A DNA stretch of 32,082 nt from an uncultured Clostridia bacterium. Lineage in GTDB: Bacteria; Bacillota; Clostridia; Lachnospirales; Lachnospiraceae. Positions 1-7,294 of the stretch are shown here, one piece after another; the first letter of the stretch is position 1; each line of letters begins with the position of its first letter. The stretch covers positions 1 to 32,082 of the forward strand of contig CAMJIC010000002.1 in NCBI GenBank assembly GCA_946405675.1. The letters run 5' to 3'. The position numbers and the translations under genes were made by a program. The notes below the pieces were generated by a model. That model had not been told where the DNA came from and did no database searches. It saw nothing but the letters and a program-made list of their open reading frames with translations.

Positions 1-450
1 ATGGAACTTATCCTTCAGATACACCGGGATCAGGGCCGTCTGCCAGTCGTGGCAGTGGATAATGTCAGGCTTGAACCCTACAAGCGGCAGGGCACTGAGG
101 ACCGCCTTGGAGAAAAAGGCATATTTTTCTACATCCTGATAGATATTCCCGTAAGGCTTCGCTCCTGAGAAGTAGTATTCGTTGTCGATAAAGTAGAACG
201 TCACACCGGCATATTCCAGCTCCAGGACACCGACATACTGGCTCCTCCAGGACAGATCCATATAGAAATGGGTCAGGTATTTCATCTGATCCTTCCACTC
301 CTGGCGCATGCACATATACTTTGGAAGGATCACCCTCACATCGGTCTGCTCCCTGTCAAAGCATCCGGGGAGAGATCCGACCACATCCGCAAGGCCTCCA
401 GTCTTAATGAAAGGCACGCCTTCCGAAGCGGCAAATAAAATCTTTTTCAT
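1..450 (-). CDS. glgA: Glycogen synthase, N-terminal part (cut by window edge)
   Basis: The 150 codons in the window read as the start of a bacterial ADP-glucose:glycogen glucosyltransferase (GT5 family), which extends alpha-1,4-glucan chains in the cytoplasm. The N-terminus has the family hallmark KTGGLADVVGSLP at about residues 16-28, which binds ADP-glucose, and the conserved HDWQTA segment near residue 135, both in the first Rossmann fold. The ATG at 448-450 is preceded by GAGGT at good spacing. The reading frame stays open to base 1, so the C-terminal two thirds lie outside the window. The family identity is secure; isoform and partner genes cannot be judged here. Confidence 0.95.
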   Translation of the reverse strand, partial: MKKILFAASEGVPFIKTGGLADVVGSLPGCFDREQTDVRVILPKYMCMRQEWKDQMKYLTHFYMDLSWRSQYVGVLELEYAGVTFYFIDNEYYFSGAKPYGNIYQDVEKYAFFSKAVLSALPLVGFKPDIIHCHDWQTALIPVYLKDKFH

Positions 451-500
451 GCAGTTACCTCAATTCATTCTGCTGTGTAGCAATCCATAACACCACTCAC

Positions 501-535
501 AGCCAGGCCGTGCGCAGTCATCGCACAGCCTGGCT
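501..535 (-). repeat. Hairpin between the secreted Ig-like gene and glgA
   Basis: AGCCAGGC and GCCTGGCT pair around an inner GTGCG/CGCAC stem. It lies 3' of the 594-1970 gene and 5' of glgA. No T-run follows on the minus strand, so it is either a weak terminator, an mRNA 3'-end stabiliser or a leader structure of glgA. Confidence 0.5.
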
Positions 536-593
536 GGTCATGCAGCACCCGGGCATTTCAATACAATGATCCCGCCGCCGCTTCATCCGGTCA

Positions 594-1970
594 TCAGACC
601 GAGATGTTCTTCTGCGTAAAGAGCCAGTTATCGGTTGCCAGATTGGCCTTCAGGATATACTCTCCGAGATTCGGATCCGCACAGCACCGTGTGAAATAAG
701 TACGTCCGTCGATCTTGATCTTCAGCTTGACGCCAAAGTCATACTTCGTTCCGGTGGGCTTCTTTCCCTGGATGATGAACGTCATCTTCTTTGTGGAACC
801 ATCCGGGATCTTATACTTCGTATTATTCTTCATCTTCAGCACACGGATCTGTGTGTAATCCGGGAAGTTGAGCAACATTGCGCCTGCGCTGAATACGGTC
901 ATGTCAACACCGCTCTCATTGGTGATGCTGACCTTCACCCTGCCCTTCTCCAGATTAATGCTTGTCAGCTTGATGATAAACTCAGGATCCGAGCTCAGCA
1001 CCTCGATCTTGCAGTCAAGGGAATACTCCTTGCCGTTCACCGTTGTCTTCGCCGTCACTGTCGTCGTCCCGGAGCCGACCGCTGTCATCTTGCCGTCCCC
1101 TGCAACCTTGACGACGTTCGTATTGGCGCTGGACCACTTGACTGCTGCATCGGTATTCAGCACCTCATTGTACACGATCTCGCCATAGCTCAGCGTCAGG
1201 TCATTGTACAGAAGCGTCGGGCTGGCTACATACGGAACCACCTTGACCGTCATCTGGTCAGAGGAGCCATCCGTCCCATACACGGTAATGACTGCCGTCT
1301 TGTTCGCTGTCTTCCCCTCAACCGTAATCTGCGGCGGAGTCACATCGTTATTGATGTTCACCACATCGGCAACGCTCAGATCAGATGACCCGTAGCTCTT
1401 CACCGGAACAAACCCGCCGGTCACATTCTCCTGGGAGACCGTAACGACCTCTTTGGTTCCTGCCATGATCTCGATCGAATCCGGGATCTTGATCCCGGAG
1501 TTCCCGCTCACGCTGAAATAAAGGTTAAACCCGTGCGCATAATTGGACTTAAAGCTCCCTGTGTAGTATACGCCCAGGGAATAGGTTCCAGCCGGGACAG
1601 TCATGTGAACCGTGTACTCAAGCGCGGTATAATCGATGTCCGTCAGGTAGTACTTCTCATGGGTCTTAACATTCTCAAGCAGATACATCAGGTGATTGTT
1701 GATATAATCCGCGTCACTTGTCTGATAGCCGCTGCTGAGCGGATATGTGTAATTGGCGCTTACGTTCCTGACACCGGAAATCTTCACCGCCACCGCAATG
1801 TTCGTCTTGACCGATACGGTAAACTGATTCGACCATCCGGCATTGGAGTTCTGATTCGGATACGTAACTGTTCTTGCGGAATAGACTCTGGAATCAGCAG
1901 ACGCATGCACCGTCATGAGCAAGACAAACATTGCTGATAGCAGCAGGATTCTTCTGCACAGCTTTTTCAT
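594..1970 (-). CDS. Secreted protein with bacterial Ig-like (BIG2) domain
   Basis: This 458-residue protein starts with a classical Sec signal peptide: a KKLCRR basic start, a hydrophobic core, and likely cleavage after ASA near residue 25. The mature part is all beta-like. Residues about 28-155 form an unassigned N-terminal domain. Residues about 160-247 look like an Ig-like domain. Residues about 250-325 match the BIG2 pattern, with WSSANTNVVKV followed by GxMTAVGSGTTTVTA. A last beta-rich domain fills about 330-458. There is no LPXTG motif, lipobox, S-layer repeat or C-terminal membrane segment, so it is probably released or held non-covalently at the wall. BIG2 domains are common in surface adhesion and carbohydrate-binding proteins; the actual ligand is unknown. 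The start has GGAAGG 8 nt upstream. It is a single-gene unit with its own promoter. Confidence 0.8.
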   Translation of the reverse strand: MKKLCRRILLLSAMFVLLMTVHASADSRVYSARTVTYPNQNSNAGWSNQFTVSVKTNIAVAVKISGVRNVSANYTYPLSSGYQTSDADYINNHLMYLLENVKTHEKYYLTDIDYTALEYTVHMTVPAGTYSLGVYYTGSFKSNYAHGFNLYFSVSGNSGIKIPDSIEIMAGTKEVVTVSQENVTGGFVPVKSYGSSDLSVADVVNINNDVTPPQITVEGKTANKTAVITVYGTDGSSDQMTVKVVPYVASPTLLYNDLTLSYGEIVYNEVLNTDAAVKWSSANTNVVKVAGDGKMTAVGSGTTTVTAKTTVNGKEYSLDCKIEVLSSDPEFIIKLTSINLEKGRVKVSITNESGVDMTVFSAGAMLLNFPDYTQIRVLKMKNNTKYKIPDGSTKKMTFIIQGKKPTGTKYDFGVKLKIKIDGRTYFTRCCADPNLGEYILKANLATDNWLFTQKNISV

Positions 1971-2029
1971 AAATAATACCTTCCTTCCATGAAAACCTTC
2001 CGCACCATTCTTGTGCTTCTTCTATTTCA

Positions 2030-2058
2030 ACTATACAGCATTCCCGCCTGTCTGTCAC
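2030..2058 (-). promoter_or_regulatory. Sigma-A-type promoter of the secreted Ig-like gene
   Basis: Read on the minus strand: -35 GTGACA (2053-2058), a 17-bp spacer, and -10 TATAGT (2030-2035). Each box differs from consensus at one base. The predicted transcript begins about 55 nt before the ATG at 1970. Confidence 0.75.
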
Positions 2059-2318
2059 GAAAGAATCTGCCGCAAAAATTGCAGTTTTCTTAAATTGTAC
2101 TTATGTTTTTGGTAACGTTGCATCCCAATTCCGACCCTGTAAGACAGGGGAAACAGACATGCAGGACACCAAGAGCAATTATCTGCGGATCCTGAGTACA
2201 GCGAGGCTTTCTGACGCAGATCCCGGAAAACCTGACAAGCAATATGTATAAGTTATCCTGACTGCCCAGAACATGCTCTGAATCGTTGCGCATCAGGCGC
2301 TGTTTCGCAGCTATCGCA
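2059..2318. other. Non-coding stretch between Ig-like gene promoter and importer terminator
   Basis: No convincing gene is present. A 67-codon minus-strand frame lacks a ribosome-binding site and any recognisable composition. A short perfect hairpin (CCCTGT, 3-nt loop, ACAGGG) sits at 2135-2149. I see nothing else that can be supported. Confidence 0.5.
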
Positions 2319-2319
2319 C

Positions 2320-2362
2320 AAAAAACCTGCCGGCAGGAGTGCTTTCATGCTCCTGCCGGCAG
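2320..2362 (-). terminator. Rho-independent terminator of the amino-acid importer operon
   Basis: A perfect 13-bp inverted repeat (CTGCCGGCAGGAG and its complement, 2327-2339 and 2350-2362) has a 10-nt loop. On the minus strand it is followed by GTTTTTTG. It lies about 50 nt after the stop of the binding-protein gene. Confidence 0.9.
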
Positions 2363-2411
2363 ATGATTTCGAATGTGCGAATCCGTTACGATGCGGATTC
2401 CGCGATCAGGT

Positions 2412-3254
2412 TCATTCTCCCTGTGTCATATCCGTCCCGAAGTATTTCTCTGAGAGTTCAGCCAGCTGACCTGATTCCTTCATGTCCGCGATGATCAGGT
2501 TGACAGCTTCCCTGAGGGAGGCTGAATCATCCCCCTTGACAAACGGGATCGAAACATGGTTCGCGTCGTCCGAAAGAGCCGCAATCTTAATCCTGGCATC
2601 CGGATGCTCCCTCATATAATCGGAATAGGTAACCTCCGCATTCAGAGTTGCGTCGATGCGTCCCTGAAGGAGAAGCTCGATGGTCTGGTTCAGGTCATCC
2701 ACGCCGGTCACCTCAGCGCCATATTCCTCCGCAAGGATCGCATAATAGCTGGAGATCGTATTGGCCGTGCTGACTCCTTTCAGATCCTCGAAGGAGTGGA
2801 TGGCATCATTCTCATCCGCCACAATGATCGCAGTATGGATGTAGGCATAAGGATCCGAGAAATCATACTTTTCCGCACGTTCCTCGGTCACGTCTACCCC
2901 GTTGATCACCATGTCATACCTGCCGGCATCCAGCCCGGCAAAAAGGCCGTCCCATTTTCCCTCAATGAAATCCGCCTCGACGCCGAGCGCGTCAGCGATT
3001 GCCTGCCCGACCTCTACGTCATAGCCCACCAGGGCATCCTCCTCATCATGATACGTCCAGGGTTCCCATGTACCCTCCATCGCGATCTTGATCTCGCCTT
3101 CCTCCAGGATCCGTCCAAGCTGATCCGTTCCATCCGTCATAGAAGCAAAATCGTGGTCTGCGCGTTCCGTCTCATCTGCAAAAACCGTTGTCGCCCCGAT
3201 CGCTCCGAATACAATTGCCGATGCCATAGTTGCTGCAAAAAGCCTTTTCCTCAT
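2412..3254 (-). CDS. Amino-acid ABC transporter substrate-binding protein
   Basis: The 280-residue protein is a family-3 extracellular solute-binding protein that captures a polar amino acid and delivers it to the membrane transporter. It has a signal peptide with likely cleavage after VFA near residue 26, and unlike many Gram-positive binding proteins there is no lipobox cysteine. The first lobe shows the typical start of the fold, EIKIAMEGTWEPWTY and VGYDVEVGQAIADALG, then GLDAGRYDMVINGVDVTEERAEKYDFSDPY. These segments match the cystine, glutamine and general polar amino-acid subgroups; the exact substrate cannot be told. CAGGAGG lies 7 nt before the ATG. It is the last gene of a permease-ATPase-binding protein unit and is 136 bp from the ATPase gene, which may leave room for separate control. 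Confidence 0.9.
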   Translation of the reverse strand: MRKRLFAATMASAIVFGAIGATTVFADETERADHDFASMTDGTDQLGRILEEGEIKIAMEGTWEPWTYHDEEDALVGYDVEVGQAIADALGVEADFIEGKWDGLFAGLDAGRYDMVINGVDVTEERAEKYDFSDPYAYIHTAIIVADENDAIHSFEDLKGVSTANTISSYYAILAEEYGAEVTGVDDLNQTIELLLQGRIDATLNAEVTYSDYMREHPDARIKIAALSDDANHVSIPFVKGDDSASLREAVNLIIADMKESGQLAELSEKYFGTDMTQGE

Positions 3255-3344
3255 GTTCCTGCCTCCTGTTCAACTGAATATGATATTCACAGCCCCTTCT
3301 CAATCAGACCGTGAATGGTGTCCATAGAGTCTCGTTATCCTTCC

Positions 3345-3389
3345 ATGAATCTATCACATAATCTATTACATTGCTGATGAATCCATCAC
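3345..3389 (-). repeat. Three short direct repeats upstream of the binding-protein gene
   Basis: On the minus strand the motif GTRATRGATT(C)AT occurs three times, at 3377-3389, 3358-3369 and 3345-3357, in the gap between the ATPase stop and the binding-protein start. The two outer copies differ at one base. It could be an operator array or a degenerate local duplication. Confidence 0.45.
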
Positions 3390-3390
3390 A

Positions 3391-4140
3391 CTACTGCGCG
3401 TAGCTTGACAGCATGCTCAGGAATGCCTTTGTCCTGTCCATCTTCGGAGCATTGAAAAAATCTGCTGTGGGCGCTTCCTCCACGATTACACCGTCTTCCA
3501 TAAGAATCGCACGGTTCGACACATTCCTTGCAAAACTCATCTCGTGTGTCACGACCACCATGGTCATCCCCTGGGAGGCCAGGTCCTTCATCACACCGAG
3601 CACCTCCCCGATCAGCTCCGGGTCCAGCGCACTGGTGGGCTCATCGAAATAAATGATCTCCGGATCCGTCGCCATAGCCCTGGCAATGGCGACCCTTTGC
3701 TGCTGTCCGCCGGAAAGCTGGCTTGGAAAATGATCCTTCCGGTCAAGCATATCGACCCGCCGAAGCTGCTCCAGCGCGATCCCTTCGGCCTGTTCCTTCC
3801 CCATATGCCTGGCCGTAACCAGCCCTTCCGTCACATTCTGCAGCGCAGTCTTGTTGCGGAACAGGTTGTAGTTCTGAAACACAAAGCCGGTGCGCATCCG
3901 TATGGCGGCAATGTCACGCCTGTTCATGTGAGAAAGGTCATAGTCCCTGCCGTCAAACCACATCGTTCCGGCATCTGCCCTTTCCAGAAAATTGATGCAG
4001 CGCAGGAATGTCGTCTTTCCGGAACCGCTCGGCCCCAGGATCGCGATCACATCCCCGCTGTCCACGCTCAGGCTGACATCCTTCAGGATATCGGGACCGT
4101 CAAAATGTTTTTTTACATGCTGAACTTCCAGTACCTTCAT
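3391..4140 (-). CDS. Amino-acid ABC transporter ATP-binding protein
   Basis: This 249-residue ATPase powers the importer encoded on both sides of it. Visible motifs are Walker A GPSGSGKT near residue 38, Q-loop VFQNYNLF, signature LSGGQQQR, Walker B IIYFDEPTSALD and the H-loop in VVVTHEMSFA. This set is typical of the GlnQ/TcyN/HisP polar amino-acid group. The ATG at 4140 gives the usual MKVLEVQ start and has GGAG 6 nt upstream. A GTG at 4152, with AGGAGG further upstream, would add four residues and cannot be excluded. It follows the permease stop by about 27 nt, so the two are cotranscribed. Confidence 0.93.
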   Translation of the reverse strand: MKVLEVQHVKKHFDGPDILKDVSLSVDSGDVIAILGPSGSGKTTFLRCINFLERADAGTMWFDGRDYDLSHMNRRDIAAIRMRTGFVFQNYNLFRNKTALQNVTEGLVTARHMGKEQAEGIALEQLRRVDMLDRKDHFPSQLSGGQQQRVAIARAMATDPEIIYFDEPTSALDPELIGEVLGVMKDLASQGMTMVVVTHEMSFARNVSNRAILMEDGVIVEEAPTADFFNAPKMDRTKAFLSMLSSYAQ

Positions 4141-4167
4141 CGTCTGCTCCACTTACGTTCTGTCCTC

Positions 4168-4836
4168 CTACCGGAATTCATAGGTGCTCAATGCCTTCTC
4201 TCCTTTTCGCTGAAGGAAGGTCAGGGCAGTCGAGAACAGAAGATAGATCACGCCGACCTCAATATAGATTGCCAGAGGTTCATAGGTTCTGGCAACGATC
4301 CTCTGCGCAGCCATGAACATCTCAGCGACAGTGATATTGGCTACCAGGGAAGTGTCCTTGAGCATGCTGATCAACGAATTGGAAAGCGGCGGAAATGCGG
4401 TACGCATCGCCTGAGGCAGAATGATGCGGCGCATGGTCTGCAGATAGCTCATTCCCACGCACTCTCCTGCTTCCAGCTGTCCTTTCGGGACGGACTCAAG
4501 CGCCGCCCGGACCGTCTCAGCGCAGTATGCGCCTTCATTGACCGACAGGGCAATGATGCCTGCAAGAAATGGCGGAAGAAGCAGGCCAAGCTGCCCCAGC
4601 CCGTAGAACACGACATACAGCTGAACCAGGAGCGGCGTCCCGCGGATCACCCATATGTAGAACCTTGCAAGATGGCGCAGCCCTTTGATGTTCATAAACT
4701 GTACCAGCGCCACAAGTACCGCAATTACCAGTGCAATGGCAAAGGAAATCGCAGTCAGCGGGATAGTATACAACAGTCCCGGTATCAGTATTTTCGGAAA
4801 AGAATCGATTAGTATGCCGATTAGTCGTTCACTCAT
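4168..4836 (-). CDS. Amino-acid ABC transporter permease
   Basis: A 222-residue inner-membrane permease of the polar amino-acid (HisM/GlnP) family. It has about five hydrophobic segments, the family hallmark RGTPLLVQLYVVFYGL near residue 65, and the ATPase-docking EAA loop EAGECVGMSYLQTMRRIILP. The start chosen is the ATG at 4836, with GGTGGAG 7 nt upstream. A longer frame beginning with GTG at 4902 lacks a ribosome-binding site and overlaps the probable -10 box. It is the first gene of the importer unit. Only one permease gene is present, so the transporter would use a homodimer. Confidence 0.92.
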   Translation of the reverse strand: MSERLIGILIDSFPKILIPGLLYTIPLTAISFAIALVIAVLVALVQFMNIKGLRHLARFYIWVIRGTPLLVQLYVVFYGLGQLGLLLPPFLAGIIALSVNEGAYCAETVRAALESVPKGQLEAGECVGMSYLQTMRRIILPQAMRTAFPPLSNSLISMLKDTSLVANITVAEMFMAAQRIVARTYEPLAIYIEVGVIYLLFSTALTFLQRKGEKALSTYEFR

Positions 4837-4893
4837 GAAATAACTCCACCCATAGGCTTGTCTGCGCATCCCTGCCGCTGTCCGGCAATCGCT

Positions 4894-4922
4894 ATCATAC
4901 ACGAATAATGAGCAGAGCGCAA
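4894..4922 (-). promoter_or_regulatory. Probable promoter of the amino-acid importer operon
   Basis: On the minus strand: -10 TATGAT (4894-4899), a 17-bp spacer, and a weak -35 TTGCGC (about 4917-4922). It lies in the gap after the cyclase stop codon and about 60 nt before the permease ATG. The -10 box is good and the -35 box is poor. Confidence 0.5.
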
Positions 4923-4937
4923 TTAAAATGTATAAAA

Positions 4938-6221
4938 TCAGTCAGAATCCAGCATTGCTTTCATGGACTCTTTTTTCCGGTACATCTCCTGATCCGCCTC
5001 TTCAAAGACAGCGGACAGGGAAGCATGCCGGTCTTTGCGGTACCTGACCATGCCGGTAGAGATGGTTTCGCCCGCCCGGATGGACGAAAGATCCTCAGGA
5101 AGCTCATTGATCTCCTCCAGTAGTTCTTCCCTTCTGGCATAATCCTCGCCCGCCAGCAGCACAACAAATTCATCTCCCCCAATCCGGAACACCGGGCTGT
5201 GGTCAAAGACCCTGCAGATCCGGCTGCATGCCTGCCGGATACAGGCATCTCCCTCTTTATGCCCATACCGGTCATTGACCGTCTTCATATTGTTGATATC
5301 ACACACTGCCACCGCAAAGGGCTCCTGCTCACCGCTCAGGATCTTTGCGTTGATCCTTTCCTCCCATTGCTGATAAGCATGCTTGTTTTTCACACCTGTC
5401 AGGGCATCAACTGTCGCCATCCTCTTCGCTTCGGACAGGTCATGGGCAAATTCCTGCTCACGCCTGATCTGCGCGTCTTCATCAAGCAGCCCGATAATCA
5501 GCATGCTCTTTCCGTTTTCCTCGATCCTTGCCGCCCTCAGCCTGACATAGGTAGGCAATCCGCCTCGCATCAGGCGGTAATCATACGAGAACATGCCATC
5601 CTGATCGATCGCATGGAGGACATTTTCCAGTGTGACCAGCGAACAGAACATCTCATAATCCTCCGGATGCACCGTCCACCTGCCGTTCTCCCGCGTTGTC
5701 CTGAAGAACGCGTCCCCCTGCTTTGCGATCCCCAGCTCGTCAAAATCCCTGGTCGCGCTGAATTCTGTAAATCTCTCGGTTTCCGGGTCCACAAAATAAA
5801 GAACGATCAGGTTGCCGACCAGGGCACTGAGCCGCATATAAGTCTTCCGCTCTTCCCTGGCATGCAAAGCTGCCGCACGGTCCTTCATCTGTGCGTCAAT
5901 GCTGTTGATCCCGATGATCAGATGCCTGGAATCCTCCTTGCCGCAGGTTGCTTTCATATTCACATAGGTCGGCACGCCATTGATCAGCAGGCGATATTGC
6001 GTGATAAAGGTGCCGTTTTTCCTGATCTCCTCCTGCAGCTTTTCTTTCTCCATCGCTTCCAGGAACCGTCCCCTGTCCTCTTCGTAGATCAAGCTGCGTG
6101 CATTGGCCTTGCTTTCCTCAAAGAAGTTGGTTCCATGGTTCTCCGCTGACAGGAATCCCGCCTCAGTCCGGGAACCGTATTCAATATAATCATCCGTATC
6201 CAGATCAATGTAAAAAATCAT
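4938..6221 (-). CDS. Diguanylate cyclase output half: tandem PAS-like sensors plus GGDEF
   Basis: This frame encodes the cytoplasmic part of a c-di-GMP synthase. Two homologous PAS-like units follow each other (about residues 1-110 and 135-250 from the ATG at 6221). Both share a FYIDLDT/YFVDPET strand, a region around the phrase GVPTYV/GLPTYV, and a LIIGI/LIIGL strand. The GGDEF domain follows, with DALTGVKNK at its start and the catalytic loop RIGGDEF near residue 346. An RxxD is present but 7 rather than 5 residues before GGDEF, so product inhibition is uncertain. The frame extends in an unlikely way to 6260. The ATG at 6221 has AGAGGA 8 nt upstream. It overlaps the 3' end of the membrane half in another frame, which suggests one broken gene (see findings). 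Confidence 0.85.
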   Translation of the reverse strand: MIFYIDLDTDDYIEYGSRTEAGFLSAENHGTNFFEESKANARSLIYEEDRGRFLEAMEKEKLQEEIRKNGTFITQYRLLINGVPTYVNMKATCGKEDSRHLIIGINSIDAQMKDRAAALHAREERKTYMRLSALVGNLIVLYFVDPETERFTEFSATRDFDELGIAKQGDAFFRTTRENGRWTVHPEDYEMFCSLVTLENVLHAIDQDGMFSYDYRLMRGGLPTYVRLRAARIEENGKSMLIIGLLDEDAQIRREQEFAHDLSEAKRMATVDALTGVKNKHAYQQWEERINAKILSGEQEPFAVAVCDINNMKTVNDRYGHKEGDACIRQACSRICRVFDHSPVFRIGGDEFVVLLAGEDYARREELLEEINELPEDLSSIRAGETISTGMVRYRKDRHASLSAVFEEADQEMYRKKESMKAMLDSD

Positions 6222-7035
6222 TGAAATAATCCTCTGAGAGCGCGCTGACAATGTTCTCAAAGACAGAACTTGTGCGCAGCGCGTTTCTGTAGGCCTTCTC
6301 CGTCTTCTCCACAGACTGCTTTAACTCCGCAATCCTCGTAGCTTCCTCCAGCCCAAGCCGGTAAGCTTCCTTCTCATCCCCGATGACAAATGCACGCAGC
6401 AGGCATGTCCCCAGCATATATGCGGTCGCATATAAAGGTAGGTACGGGTACCACAGCTGAGCGGTCAGGCACACTGCCATGATCAGGCCAAAGGAGCCAA
6501 GCGTCCGGTACCTTTGCCGGTGGCCATTCATGCTGCCATGGCGGATCATGGAAGACAGGGCATAGGCAGAGATCAGGAACAGCAGGATGATCTGGCTGAT
6601 CAGGATGGCATACCTGAATGGGAGTGCGTGATAAACACATTCCTTGTTCACGGTGAACAGGACAGGATGGAAGAAATTGATGATGGTCATGACCGTGACG
6701 AGCAATGCGATTGCTCTTCCCGCATAGGTCAGCATCCTTTCAAACATCCCCGCTTCATCCAGGTAAACAACGATGTACCGTGTCCACAGCACGATACCCA
6801 CCGCCATGGTAACAAAGTAAACAGACGTATCCGCAAAAAGCAGGCGGTCATGCTTGCCGCTTTCCAGGATCCCCCATGCGATATCCACGGCATAATAAAC
6901 CAGCACAGATATCAGGAACTGCCTGTATACCTTCCATGCCGGTTTCTGAAATGCAGAGTTGGAATGCAAAAGAATATCCTGATTTTCAATTAAAAGGATG
7001 GCAGCCGCAAGCAAGCCCGTAGCAGAATAGCACAT
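6205..7035 (-). CDS. Membrane sensor half of the diguanylate cyclase
   Basis: The 276-residue frame has about six or seven hydrophobic segments up to residue 218, then a helical, charged linker (about 225-256) that fits a signalling coiled coil. It stops abruptly just after SALSEDYFN. In related 7TM receptors of clostridia this linker continues directly into a PAS-like and GGDEF module, and exactly that module begins in the next frame within 16 nt. I infer that this is the N-terminal half of one 698-residue receptor cyclase. Either a one-base insertion in the T6 run (6212-6217) interrupts it, or the two halves are made separately by coupled translation. AAGGGG lies about 10 nt before the ATG. 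The domain has no recognised ligand motif. Confidence 0.75.
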   Translation of the reverse strand: MCYSATGLLAAAILLIENQDILLHSNSAFQKPAWKVYRQFLISVLVYYAVDIAWGILESGKHDRLLFADTSVYFVTMAVGIVLWTRYIVVYLDEAGMFERMLTYAGRAIALLVTVMTIINFFHPVLFTVNKECVYHALPFRYAILISQIILLFLISAYALSSMIRHGSMNGHRQRYRTLGSFGLIMAVCLTAQLWYPYLPLYATAYMLGTCLLRAFVIGDEKEAYRLGLEEATRIAELKQSVEKTEKAYRNALRTSSVFENIVSALSEDYFNDFLH

Positions 7036-7063
7036 AACCTTTCAGCCCCTTCATCATCAATCA

Positions 7064-7168
7064 GTGGCACAAACTTCATCATCGGTGGCACAAGCTTCAT
7101 CAATAGTAGTACAAAGAGGCTTATCTGTCACACAAACATGTTTTTCGATCGCTCAAACGTTTTTTATT
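7064..7168. repeat. Degenerate 21-bp tandem repeat upstream of the cyclase
   Basis: Five head-to-tail units of 21 bp run from 7064 to 7168. The first two are 17/21 identical, and the later ones decay but keep GTnnnACAAA at their start. Because 21 is a multiple of three, both strands read as heptads. The minus strand gives a short frame with a cysteine every seven residues. Neither strand has a convincing gene start. The array lies in the 5' leader or promoter region of the cyclase. Confidence 0.6.
7103..7131 (-). promoter_or_regulatory. Candidate promoter of the receptor cyclase
   Basis: On the minus strand: -35 GTGACA (7126-7131), a 17-bp spacer and -10 TACTAT (7103-7108), inside the 21-bp repeat array. 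A second possibility is TTGCGC (7189-7194), 17 bp, GATAAT (7166-7171). Only one may be used, and both are moderate. Confidence 0.4.
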
Positions 7169-7203
7169 ATCCCACTTCATCCACAGTCGCGCAACATAAT
7201 AAA

Positions 7204-7234
7204 GGACGGTACAACGCCAAAGCATGCACCGTCC
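7204..7234 (-). terminator. Terminator after tsf
   Basis: GGACGGT and ACCGTCC pair (7-bp stem) around a 17-nt loop that contains GCATGC. On the minus strand TTTATTATG follows. It lies 60 nt downstream of the tsf stop. Its sequence resembles the hairpin at 31402-31433. Confidence 0.7.
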
Positions 7235-7294
7235 CTATTCGGCTAAAATCAGATCAGCATGAACGCATCAACCGGTAATCCGTTCATCCGCAGG

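Noticed and set aside
2090..2293. 67-codon minus-strand frame between the importer terminator and the Ig-like gene promoter
   Set aside because: No ribosome-binding site, no recognisable composition or domain, and it lies between a terminator and a promoter.
3544..4812. 422-codon plus-strand frame opposite the amino-acid ABC transporter genes
   Set aside because: It is antisense to two genes with complete ABC transporter motifs; its own translation shows no domain or start site and is rich in His, Arg and Gln as expected for a shadow frame.
4837..4902. N-terminal extension of the amino-acid permease by 22 residues
   Set aside because: The GTG start at 4902 has no ribosome-binding site and overlaps the -10 box, whereas the ATG at 4836 has a good site.
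7064..7246. 60-codon plus-strand frame with VAQxSSS-type heptads
   Set aside because: It starts with GTG without a ribosome-binding site and runs into the tsf terminator. The heptads follow from the 21-bp DNA repeat, so it is reported as a repeat, not as a gene.
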